NCBI RefSeq assembly: GCF_000499845.2
Contig: NC_023755.2
Coordinates: forward strand, 7,260,847 to 7,324,846
Direction of reading: 5' to 3'
From: Phaseolus vulgaris
Taxonomy: Eukaryota > Streptophyta > Magnoliopsida > Fabales > Fabaceae
Length of the DNA stretch: 64,000 bases
Below are positions 49,510-60,357 of the stretch, piece by piece. The notes beneath the pieces were generated by a model. It made no database searches, had not been told where the DNA came from, and saw only the letters and a program-made list of their open reading frames with translations. The position numbers and the translations under genes are program-made. How positions within the stretch are numbered: the stretch's first letter is position 1; each line of letters opens with the position of its first letter.

Positions 49510-49830
49510 TTTTTTTTTACCGGTATAAAGAAGAAGTGTGATTGTTCATCCATCTTCCTAGAATTTGAATATAATGTTGTGTTCTTACAAGATCAGATCT
49601 CTCTTACACAAGTCACACCTTCTTCACACTTTCTGCTTCTCAATTAGTTGTTTTCCGTCTTCAGCTTCCTGGGTTAGAGTGCACAAGGGAAGTATTAAAT
49701 ACTCCGACGCTCAAGTCAAATATGTTTGAATCTAGTTATATGTGAGAGTGAGAAGTTCATTACTTTACAAACAAAGAGTGTTCACCTATTTATAGTCTTG
49801 GTTGTAAGCCTTTACATGTAGAGAAGGTTA
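49510..49830 (-). mobile_element. Ty3/gypsy-type LTR remnant, minus orientation
   Basis: On the minus strand a strong TATA box CTATAAATAG (49786-49795) is followed about 70-90 bp later by TTGACTTGAGCGTCGGAGT (49701-49719), a motif shared with the LTRs at 17881 and 57443. Borders were not found. Confidence 0.6.
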
Positions 49831-52800
49831 AAACAGACCCAAATAGACTCATATCTTCTTAGTCATATTTTAAGAATATAATTGATTTCTTTAATTGCTA
49901 ATCGTTTTGGTGAGTTTTCTTTAGTTAGGCCAGTGATAGTTTCGACATGCTTTCTTAATTGCTAACTACACATTCTAGCAAAGATGCCGAGGTGTCATGA
50001 GGATTTTGATCTCTACTCGCTCAGTTGGTAGTACATGTTGCAATAACATGTCTTGGTAAAACACTGGTTGTTAGTTAAGTGATGGACTGAACATATTTTT
50101 TGTGACATGATTGCAGTAAAAGGGTCCAAAATTTGGAAGTTGTACTATGCATTTTACTAGACTTGACCTATTTATGATACACACTGAAACTTCATTTGCC
50201 ATAAAGATTCAAGAATGTTGGCTTGCTGAGCTGTTAAGGGCAAGAAAATATTTAGACAGAAATGCTAAGTTTAAATGCTGAATATAACCTGTCTGAGACT
50301 GTAGAGGAAAAAATATCCTGAATGGAGCTTATAAAATTTTTGAACATGCTAACTTATTCTTAAATCATGTGCTGCACAAGAAACCAAACCATGGTCTGAG
50401 CTAGGTGACACAACAGTTCCAAATGTGAAGACAAACTCAACATCAAAGTACTTGTCTTAATTACTCCAGACCTACCATTTGCATGCGAGCATTATCAAGA
50501 TGTGATGAGGAACAGTTGTTATAGTTTTGTCAAAGAAGGTAGGCCAAGGCCTTACTATATTAGTGTAGATGTGTGTTCATACATAGTCCATAATAAAATT
50601 TCAGAAATGTGAACCATGTTCAACGTTCTGATAAATTTGGTGAAAGACTGCCACACCACTACTTAAAGTTAACACTCACAATAAAAGGCACACACATACT
50701 AATAAGACTCTCTTGTGCACTTGGATATTTCTTGGGAACAGTGCAGAATCTTAGCTACCACATAAAACTTCCCAATATCTAATAATCTAATGATAAAATG
50801 GGTTGGTTATCCATGTTGGCCAATCATAAACTGGCATCTAATACACGTTTTGGTGCTTTTGGGCCAAAAGAATCTTGGTTTAAGCAAGGTCTAGATTCTG
50901 GAATGTGACAGCAGCCAAGAGTGTGACACAAACTAAACTCCTATAAATCATAATAACGATGATTTGATTTCAAAGTAATCATGAGTCAATGCAGTATTTG
51001 TGTAGCCAACCATGAATGACATTTAGAATAAAATTTATATACCATTTCTTGTTGTTGAATCAAAATTAGAGTCTTACATCTGTGTGTCTACGGATGAATA
51101 CTAGTGATCCTAAGGTGGACTGCTTACACGTTTGATGTGGATAGTCAGTATTGAATTAGACTCCTAATGATGATTAGTCTATAACATATACACCAGCAAC
51201 CCCAAATGACTAATAATATCAATGGAATATGTTTACTTGTTAAAGTAACAGTTATATCATGTTTTTGATGCAGTGAAAGGTATTTTACTTTACACACAAG
51301 TGCATATTAATGCTTCTGTTATTAGTGTTGTCTTCTGCCAACACTTGTGATTTTGGACTGACTTAATATTTGAGTTAAAAGTATGATTATATAGGTTAGA
51401 CTGTATGCAGCTAACACTGGTAATTTGCATAAAAAATGTGTGTACTAAATATTAGCTTAACTTGAGAAAACAGAACTCTAGTTATGATCAAAGATCAGCA
51501 CTACTAAAAGCACATAAAAAAGTGTTTTTAAACTCAAAAGTGATGACATGGCGTCCAATTTCCAATTTTGGAGAACAATGGTGCACATCCATCTGGGAAC
51601 TGATAAGAACATGGTCATGCATCCAAATCCAATCGGTTAATTTATATTTAATATTCCCTAGAGTTTTTGAAAAGTCTAATTCACTTGGTGGACCTAAAAA
51701 CTTAATCCATTGTCTATAACATGCAAATACGGTTACTTTACATTCAAACCTACATGATGAAAATTTGACTAGTTGATGAGAGTGATGTCGTGCCTATCTG
51801 AAACCACTAAGGAGGCTCTCTGGTGTTGATGTGCATATCATCTTGTTTGCACTGTAGTTTCAGTCATTCTTCTTTTTGTTGATGGCAACCTTTCATGTCA
51901 TTTTGCTTGGAATCATCAAAATGAAAGGAAAAACATTGAGCAAAAGCCTAAAACGACAAGGTTGAAGCACGTGGCATGGGTTGTGGCAGTGCCATGTGTA
52001 ACGAAGCCGCCCACAATTGGAAAGGGAACAAAAGGGTTAGTTCATGGGTAGACGTTTAAACTTTAAACTTGGTGCAATACCAAAACACTCATCATCATTA
52101 CTCTTGGTCTTCAGAATTACCTTTCCAACATTACAACCACTGTTGACAAAGAAAAAATCACTTATCATCAGTCCCTGCAAATACGGCTTTTGACAGAGAA
52201 ACCAAGTTGGGTTTAATATTAATCTCTCCTAATTGGGAGGGATCAGTTGAACAAGAATTGACGTGGCTGATCTACACGAGCAGCACACACGAACAACTTT
52301 GACTGGCTTTGAAGCTGTTGATAAGACAACTGTTGGATAGGATCGGTGAACTTGAACTCTACAAGGATGAAATTGTCAAATTGTATAGTATTACTGGATA
52401 GAACAAACCAACATTGAATATGAATTGAAAATGATATATAGCAGAAAATAATAAAACTATATCTTCATTCATTTTTCTTTCTCTGAGAAAAATGAGATCA
52501 AGTGATGATTTTATTTTATTCTGTCATGTCAAATAATGAAATGAAAATTTTATTTCATTCCAGTGCATTCAATTCCACTAACTCTCTGTATATACAGGAT
52601 ATACTTGTACTCGTATTAGCCACCTATGGATTTATCCATTTCAAACCATCAACTATCACATCAGAAGAAGAGATCAGGATTCAATGGAATATACCCCTTG
52701 GCACATAGCAGCCCAACCAGATTATACAAAATGATATATGCCACTCGTTCACGTCTTTTTTGTATTTTACTCAGAAATAGTTATTGAACATATAATCTCT

Positions 52801-54725
52801 TCCTCATTATTATTATATGACAAAACTGCTGACAGTTCCACTTATTCATGAAATATCTCATTCTAGCTTTCTGATATTTAGGTCAAGTATTTCTCTAAAC
52901 TATGTTGCACTTAATTGTAGAGCTTACACAATACACAATCTAGCTCATCATCAATTTTAAAGTTAAAAAATAACACCAGAACTTAGTAATTAAGGAACCA
53001 TTTAAAGTGTTGAACTTTTTGCTCCCAGCAGATGAGTATCAAAAGAGAGTGAAAGAGAGAACAGATAAGATGTAATTCATTGGCTAAAAGAATAAAAAGC
53101 ATGCTTGATGTAGAAACATTTAGGGAAGTCAGAAAAATCAATAATATCCAATTAAAGCCAAATGTTTGCTCGCGAATGCTATTGCCTCAGAATATGTGTT
53201 AACTTTATTTTAGAATACCTTATAACTTACAAATAGCTAATTTGGAGTCCTGACTACAACGGCTTAACATGAAAAACCAATAGCAACTTTTAGCTAACTG
53301 GTGTAACTCAAATTATCACTAACTACAGAACCCAATTCCAAGTCCAAACTAACTTAGCACCATAAGGTCACATGTTTTATTGTTGTTTCTGACTATACCA
53401 TTTGATGAGATGAGATCCCTAAAGTCCGTCTAACAACTACACAACAGAATTTCTAAAAATTTGAATGAGAAACTAAAATTTTAGACAAATCTGGTAGCAC
53501 AGTACTGAAGTTGGAAGCAGATAACCAAGGATGTGCAATTTAAAAGGAACAAGTTACTGCAAGAAGAAAAAAAGTTTGAATGTGTTCATGAACCTACTCT
53601 ATGCAGAAATGGCCTTTAGTATACAAGAGTATAAAGACACGTGAATAAAAAAGAACATCAAAGAGTTTAAACCATAGAGGAATTAGGGCCATAACTATCA
53701 GTTTCCAAAAATACCATACACATTATCCACTATATAGTATTATAATTTTGAGCAGATATTGTTAAAAAATACTTCTAATGTAGCTATATATTTTAGAATA
53801 ATAAGAACTTTTGCAAGTAATCAGTCAAACACTCCCTAGTGCGGACCCCACAAAAGAAAGACAACAGAAAAACGAGGACAGATGTTCTGGTAGCTTAAAT
53901 CATTACAAATATGTACTCAACATGTCTACCAGCTTACCTCTTTAAGATCATTTATGGGCTAACTACCGACCATTAAGATGGTAAATCTCAATACCAAGAC
54001 ATGCAGCATTTGAGTGTTTCATTCCACATCAAAAAACGAGCAATGAAGGCAAACATACATGACTAACACATCCTAATTAACGATAAAGTGAGTTTTAAAC
54101 CCAAGTTATTTTATACTAAGGCTTTTTTTTACTCCCATTATGGGTGCCCTCAAGTACAGCTAAATAGATAGTTTCAGACTAGACATTTCCATTAGTCTTA
54201 GCATTCAAGAAATGAAAAACAGACACTTAACACGCAGAATTCCAATAAAAATAATGGGTATCTACTACCAAAAAACCAAGAAGCAAAATTTAAGGTAAAA
54301 ATCTTGATAACAAAAGGAAAACAGCAAAATTAAGCAGTCAACTCACTGAAAGCACCAATTGCTCTCAGCATTCTCCTGCCATTTCCTTGATACTTTCATT
54401 AATAGTGAAAAGAAAAATTTGCAATATCAAAATAACTTAATTTTCTAAATCGATCTCCAACAAGCAATATCTAAATGACTCAAGTATATTAAACTTGCCC
54501 GGATGCAAGATTTTGAATTCAACAATCATTATAAACCTCAACTATAGAAAATTTTAATTAGCAAATAACAAATAGAACCAACAGAAAACACAACCGCCCT
54601 AATACATGGTCAAAAATAAAAATGCAGCGGAGGACTCAACAAGCAAAACCACACAGGCTTGCACGGAGCCACAACAAGCAACAGTTTCTTACATCAATCG
54701 CTCATAGACAACATCATCCAACTGA
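49831..54725. other. Long intergenic stretch, no coding gene recognised
   Basis: Less AT-rich than most intergenic DNA here but without any frame that resembles a protein. The part near 54725 may be the 3' UTR of the L1-domain gene. No tRNA, snoRNA or miRNA precursor could be supported by eye. Confidence 0.4.
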
Positions 54726-55967
54726 TTAAATCTTCTTAATTTTCTTAGCCTTCACACTTTTCACAGCCTTAACACTTTTCACAGCCTTCACCTTCACTTC
54801 CCCTGTTTTAATCTTCTTCAAGTCCCCTTTCTTCGTCTTCTTCACACCTGATTCTTCATCCCTAACAACCAATTCACTTCCATTCTTCACCTTTTTCTTC
54901 TTCTCCTTGGCACTAGACTCCTTATCCTCAGCAAACAATTCACTTCCACTCTTCCCCTTTTTCCTCTTCTCCTTTACACCAGACGATTTCTTCAACTTCT
55001 TCTCACCACTCAACACACTCGAATCCCCTCTCTTCCTCTTCTCATTCACCTTATCATCACTCGCCAATTCATTTTCAATCTCATCCCCACCACCACTCTC
55101 ATCCATATACCTAACTTCATGAATCCTCCCCTTCTTCTTCGCCGATTCACGAACCTCCCCGTCCTTTTTCTTCCTCTTGTTCTTCTCCTTTATCTCAGCT
55201 TGCTCGTTAGCACCCTCAATCCTCAACTTCACATCCGGAACCACCTGATACACCGGCAACGCGACACTCTCCATCATCTTCAAATGCAGCGACCGCACAT
55301 TCCCCCACTTCTTCGGCACAACCTCCACAATCCCCTCAACCGCAGCCACCACATTCTCCACAATCGAGTCCTTCTCCATCCCCACCTTCGCAACCCTAAC
55401 CACGCTACACGTGCCGGTCCGCATGAACAGCATCGCGGACGAGCACGCCTTCTCCACCTGCTCCTTCCAGTTACTCTTCTTCAGATCCACCGGCACCGGC
55501 AACTTCCTCTTCTTGAAAAACTGCTTCCCGAGTAGCCGAGGAAGCAACGGCACAATACTCTTCTCCGAAAAAAACAAATCGTAGGAATCACAGAGCTTCC
55601 GCTTCGCCTCAAAAGCGCGATAATCGGAGGCCAGCTTTGACAGTTTGAGGACTTTCGCGATGGGGATGGACTCGGATTGGATCCTGGCCTGGGCCTGCGC
55701 CTTGGTCACGCGGGCCTTGTTGGGCCGGTCGTCGAGGATGAGACACTGTTCGGAGAACTCCGAAAGGAGGGAGTGAGGGAGAGGAATCTTGTATGGGTTA
55801 ACGCGCGATTTCGAGGGAACCTTCTTCAGCGTTACGATGAGGTACACGAATTCATCATCTTGGTCGAAGAGTTTGGGCTTCTGAGTCTCCGATTGGGAAC
55901 GACGCCATTTGAGAAGCCCATCTACGGCTTTCGAGACTGTGGTGGGGTCTAGGTTCTCGGAAGCCAT
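54726..55967 (-). CDS. Ribosomal L1 domain-containing protein (RSL1D1/UTP30-like), nucleolar
   Basis: Single exon, 413 residues. Residues about 25-245 form a ribosomal L1-like domain: VYLIVTLKKVPSKSRVNPYK, LPHSLLSEFSEQCLILDD, DYRAFEAKRKLCDSYDLFFS and the L1-typical VPLLPRLLGKQFFKKRKLPV followed by PV. Residues about 255-413 are a Lys-rich low-complexity tail with several KEKRKKGK / KEKKKKVK blocks, ending in repeats of VKSVKAVKSVKA. This layout matches plant homologues of human RSL1D1 and yeast Utp30, linked to nucleolar pre-rRNA processing. The start at 55967 (MASENLDPTTVSKAVDGLL) fits the N-terminal helix. It is not ribosomal protein uL1 itself: the long basic tail and divergent domain argue against that. 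Confidence 0.92.
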   Translation of the reverse strand: MASENLDPTTVSKAVDGLLKWRRSQSETQKPKLFDQDDEFVYLIVTLKKVPSKSRVNPYKIPLPHSLLSEFSEQCLILDDRPNKARVTKAQAQARIQSESIPIAKVLKLSKLASDYRAFEAKRKLCDSYDLFFSEKSIVPLLPRLLGKQFFKKRKLPVPVDLKKSNWKEQVEKACSSAMLFMRTGTCSVVRVAKVGMEKDSIVENVVAAVEGIVEVVPKKWGNVRSLHLKMMESVALPVYQVVPDVKLRIEGANEQAEIKEKNKRKKKDGEVRESAKKKGRIHEVRYMDESGGGDEIENELASDDKVNEKRKRGDSSVLSGEKKLKKSSGVKEKRKKGKSGSELFAEDKESSAKEKKKKVKNGSELVVRDEESGVKKTKKGDLKKIKTGEVKVKAVKSVKAVKSVKAKKIKKI

Positions 55968-56135
55968 GCGCGAAGGTAGGGTTTAGGGTTTAACAAGATA
56001 GAGTTCAGAGATGAAGAAGAAAGAAGAAGAAAACGAAGAAGGAGAATTAGGGTTTTGGTGGTCAGAGTTGGGATATAAGGGGTTTGACTTTTGATTTGGG
56101 CCGTTGAATAGTTCTGGACCTTGGCCCAAATCTAA
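55968..56135 (-). promoter_or_regulatory. Promoter and leader of the L1-domain gene: telo-boxes and site II
   Basis: Telo-boxes (AAACCCTAAACCCTA on the minus strand, 55977-55991, and AAACCCTAAT near 56047-56056) lie just upstream of the ATG. TGGGCC at 56097-56102 and GGCCCA at 56123-56128 are site-II-type elements in both orientations. This pairing is characteristic of plant ribosomal-protein and ribosome-biogenesis genes. Confidence 0.7.
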
Positions 56136-56962
56136 TTACAATTAAACAGAAAAACTATTGTTGTTGTTTTCTTCTTTTAAAAACAAATAAAACTATAGTG
56201 AAAATAATTAGGAAAAAGGAATTAAAATAATTTAAGAATAAAAAAAATATGATAACTCTACGGGACATGTATTTTTAATCATCATTATTATATTCTTTTT
56301 TGGAATATTAATATCACAAATAGTCAAACTTAATGAATTAAACTACACAAAGATTTATATAATAAAAATAAATTGTGAGTTTCTAAATAATTTATACTTC
56401 TTTTGAAAAGTAAATAAGATATTGTTTAAAGTACAGTTTTGGAAGTAATAGAGTGAATTAAAAAGTCAGGACAATACTAAAAAATCAAAGATTATAATAC
56501 ATTAAAAATTAATCGATGCATAAACAATTTCATGAAATTATCCTATTTATATAAAATGATAAATGCATTACTTAATTGAGTTATATATATAATCAATTTA
56601 TTTTAATTAAAAATACTTTTATCTTACCCTGCTAATTAATATTCTCTCTTTTTATGAGTCATGTTAACATTAAGGAAATGTTATAAATATAAAATTAACC
56701 CTGAATTTTACAAAAAAACTAAAACTGAAAACAACTATATTTAGAGTTAAGTAGATATTAGAATAAGGAAAAATTGAATGCAATCTTCATATTCCACTTT
56801 CATGTGCAGCAATTATTTAGGTGTATATGTGACAAGGGAATCAATTAAATAATATAAAAGAAATTTTTTGAGAGAGAGAAATCTATAAGATGGTAATTTT
56901 ATGGGGAAAATTGACTTTCCTAAAAAAATTTAAAATACTTGCATGAGATATTTTATCTATTG
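56136..56962. other. Intergenic, AT-rich, no gene seen
   Basis: No coding frame, RNA gene or repeat border recognised. Confidence 0.4.
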
Positions 56963-57130
56963 TGATATTATTATGAAGATGAAAGATATAATTGTTATTG
57001 TTTAGATATGTTATCATATTATTTTAAAAATGAAAAATATAATTGTTATTGTTTAAATCTATTATCATATTATTCTGAAGATGAAATATATAATTGTTAT
57101 TGTTTAAATTTGTTATTATGTTATTCTAAA
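56963..57130. repeat. Degenerate tandem repeat, period 51, about 3 copies
   Basis: ATAATTGTTATTGTTTA recurs at 56988, 57039 and 57090, each followed by TTATCATATTATT(T/C)-type sequence. Confidence 0.85.
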
Positions 57131-57169
57131 GATAAAGAAATATTTTATCTTGCGGTAATATGCAAGTTA

Positions 57170-57573
57170 GTGATATATTAATTAATAGTTGTTGAGAATA
57201 AAATAGGAGCAACCGAGAATAATGGTGCATATGTTAAACATAATGTTTTCCTACGGTTAGCACCTAAAGATAAAGTGGTGCCGGTTAGAAGGTGGTTTTT
57301 CTGTTATGATTATATGTTGTTTTGTTGAGATTACATTCTTGTTAGATAAAGTTATTGACGGAATATCTATAAAATGGGCTTGAGACCTCTGTTGTTTCTG
57401 AATACTACGACCGAAACTGATTTGATATCTCTAGTGCTCTCATTGACTTAATCATTGGAGTGTAATCAATCGGTAGAGTCCCTCTGTCCAATGGAGCCAA
57501 ATTCCAAACTTGCCAGAAAAGACAGATCAGAAGCGGAGTTCTCCATCTAGTCCACTCCGAGGTCAACCGACGA

Positions 57574-57575
<2 letters not shown>
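57170..57575 (+). mobile_element. Ty3/gypsy-type LTR remnant, plus orientation
   Basis: TATA box at 57368-57375 (TATAAAAT), then TTGACTTAATCATTGGAGTG (57443-57462), then GGTCAACCGACGAGAA at the right end. The last two parallel the solo LTR at 16879-18027 (TTGATCGTCGGAGTG; GGTCAACCGGCGAGAACA). The terminal CA is replaced by an (AT)n run. The left border is not fixed. Confidence 0.65.

Positions 57576-57615
<40 letters not shown>
57576..57615. repeat. (AT)20 microsatellite
   Basis: AT dinucleotide run starting exactly where the LTR 3' end is expected. A second AT run lies at about 57785-57806. Confidence 0.95.
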
Positions 57616-57619
<4 letters not shown>

Positions 57620-57783
57620 TTACATAACTTAATATAATATAATTTTATGTAACATTTCATAATTTTGTATGATTACCTAATGTTTAAATTATAATTGGAG
57701 TCCGTTGGACGTGTTTTTGCTATAAAAGAAAAAAAAATTATAAAAAATTTATAGTTTTATTAAATTTTATAATTTATAAATTT

Positions 57784-57814
<31 letters not shown>

Positions 57815-57899
57815 GAAAAAATTATCAGTGACAAATAAAAAAAAACAAATTCATACTAAAAAACAAAACAAAAATTCACACTCTTGCAGAAGAATTAAA

Positions 57900-58188
57900 C
57901 AAAAAGAAATGTAGTGATAGTTGTCGTTTATTAATCAAATTAAAAAAATTCAACATAGATAGGTTAACAAAATGAATCCAATTACGAATTCAATGAAACA
58001 GAGTTCAAAACCTATTTGCAACCAATAACAATAAAGTGAATTGGTGTTTGTGTTTGTTTAGCAAGAAAATATAATAAACATGGTAAAATGAACAAAAAAA
58101 AAATAGGGTAAATTGAATCAAAGATGCGTTGATCCAATTCAACCGAATCTTATCCGCAAAACATGTGTGTTTATTGACATAGTCAATC
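57900..58188 (-). repeat. Diverged relative of the LTR-like repeat at 6390-7380
   Basis: GAGTTCAAAACCTATTTGCA and TAGCAAGAAAATATAATAAA parallel 6490-6575. Truncated at 58189 by a MITE end. Confidence 0.45.
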
Positions 58189-58385
58189 ACTACAAGAAAA
58201 TCATTAAATAGAAACTAATTTTAGAGATCAAAATAATTAGTTACTATATTAACTAAATTAGATATCATTTTATAAACTAAAAAATTATTGATATCCAAAG
58301 TAATTTTTATTAATACAAATTTATAAAGTAGTTTCTAAATTTGTATAACATTAGTTACCAAAATTTTAGCTACTAAATTAAAATG
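58189..58385. mobile_element. CACTA-type MITE, left end only
   Basis: Starts CACTACAAGAAAATCATTAA and follows the 25486/26661 family (AATTAGTTACTATATTAACT; TTTATAAACTAAAAAATTAT). No opposite terminus within the next kilobase. Confidence 0.6.
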
Positions 58386-58799
58386 ATGTAGTCAAGGTTG
58401 TTAAAACCTTATTCTTATTTTATTTTTTCTATTACACTCTTTGTTTATAATTCATGCTAAAAGGTTTTACTGTTTTTTAATATGGTTGTAGGAAAATAGT
58501 TCTTTGTGTTATGAATAATTTGAATATTTTAAGGAAATTTATTATCCCCTTAATTTAAATCTATCGATAATGGATTGACATATAGTGAAATACATGTTGT
58601 TGTACATGGTGATAGTCTTAATATGTTTATAACTCTTGTTAAGTCAAAGATATTGTTTCTAAAATTGTTGTTGCCTTGTTAGAAGATGGTAAAATGTCGA
58701 TAAATAAAATAAAATTAGGAATATTAAAAAAATAAAAAATAAAATTAAGGACATGTTATTGTTGATTCAATATCTTTTTAATTTAATGTTTTTGTTATC
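58386..58799. other. Intergenic, no gene seen
   Basis: AT-rich, no recognisable feature. Confidence 0.35.
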
Positions 58800-59960
58800 T
58801 GATAAAAAAAATTGAGGCTCAACTACACCAAGAAAGGGAGGTGAACTGTTTTAAAAAATTTCTTAAATTTTTTTTAAACAAGTCTAATTAAAAAAGTGAA
58901 TGCAATTAATTGAGGAATAAAGATTGATAAAAATTTACATAATATAAAAAAATAGTAAGAACTATATATAAAAATTTATATGTGACGAGAGAGATTACAC
59001 GAAGATTTATATTGATTCATATTACAATAGATTCTACATCAAGTTTCAATTATTCAACATCAGAACATTCAATATTTTCTACATTTATATGTCAATTATA
59101 AACACTCAACACATGCGAGACATATACAAATAGAAAAAGAACATATATCAACTCCTAAACACACTCAAGGGGGATGTGTTCTACTCTTGGATCAACCGAG
59201 AGAAATCCAACAAACAACTATTAAAAAACCTTCAAGAGTACAACATATCAACTCAAGAGAAAACAATTTGGGATTAACCCAAAAACACAATAATGAAAAT
59301 AAGTTATCAAATAAACAACAAAAGTAGCCACAGGTGAAATTCTAACATTAATACACAACCTTTTAAACTTTTTGAGAAAACCAAGAGAGTTGAAAGATTT
59401 CTTGACAAATTCTTGGATGTACTCTTGGAACAACGTGAAAATAACTCAATTCTATCACTTTAAATAATTTAGATTGCACTTTGTAATGTTTGATAAAAGT
59501 TATCGTGGAATGAATAAGAAGTTCAATTTATAGATTTTTCGAAAAGTTGTTTAAAAACTTATTTAAGTACAAGTAATTGATTATCTTAAGTTGTTAATAT
59601 ATTATCCTCATAAAATGTGAATTTTAGTGAAAAACACTCTTTGTTTTAATCAATTATGTTACCAATTAATCAGATATTTTGGTCTTCATCATTTCTAAAA
59701 AAAAACTTAAGAACATGTTAATCATTTATTAACCTTGTTAATGGTATCCTTAGAGACGAGCTAAAAAAATCATTTGTTTGTTCTCTATTTTAATCATTTA
59801 TCAAAATTGATAATCGATTATCCTGTTATGGAAACATACGAACAATAGATTAATTGATTACATAAGAACTTAATCGATTAAACTAAAATTAAAACATTCA
59901 TCAAAACATTTTATATTTTCAAAACAAGTTTTATGATTAAGGTGGTGTACTAAACTGGAG
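58800..59960 (-). mobile_element. Diverged Ty1/copia (SIRE-like) LTR remnant, minus orientation
   Basis: The plus-strand start ACCAAGAAAGGGAGGTGAAC, then TGTTTTAAAAAATTTC, parallels the start of the LTR at 18635 (TTCAAGAGGGGGGGTGAATT). A minus-strand TATA-like CTATAAATTG lies at 59524-59533. ATCGATTA / TAATTGATTA words recur in 59800-59890. Borders are uncertain. Confidence 0.5.
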
Positions 59961-60243
59961 CATTACTATTTTACAGTAAGTGTAAGTAATAAATTTGTCC
60001 CTAAGGACAGATATCAAACATACAAGGAACAATTAGATTCATTAAATATAAGACAATATGTAAAAGTTTGTTGAAAAATGTTGTTTGTACGGTGAATTTG
60101 GAAGAAATTAAATAAAACAAAGTAAAATATTTGTATGAGTCAATTGGGATTGGGGTTCATCCTTATCACTCGTCTGTATTTTTACAAAAGATTATAACAT
60201 TCAATCTTGATTGATATTGATGCATATAAAAGTCATTCATATT
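59961..60243. other. Intergenic repeat-like DNA, no gene
   Basis: Sequence such as GGGATTGGGGTTCATCCTTA looks retroelement-derived but could not be assigned. Confidence 0.3.
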
Positions 60244-60357
60244 GATTCCTCACATACAAGATTATTAAAAGAGTCTCCTAAATATTGATTCCTCACATAC
60301 AAGATTATTAAAAGAGACTCCTAAATATGGATTCCTCGCATATTTATAAAAACTCCT
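60244..60357. repeat. Tandem repeat, period 43, two copies plus a partial third
   Basis: GATTCCTCACATACAAGATT onward at 60244, 60287 and (partial) 60330; the first two copies differ at only two bases. Confidence 0.9.

Noticed and set aside
50020..50095. tRNA-like start CTCGCTCAGTTGGTAGTACA
   Set aside because: Resembles a tRNA D-arm but no acceptor, anticodon or T-arm (GGTTCGA) can be fitted downstream.
54907..55952. Three plus-strand frames of 71-138 codons
   Set aside because: Antisense shadows of the L1-domain gene.
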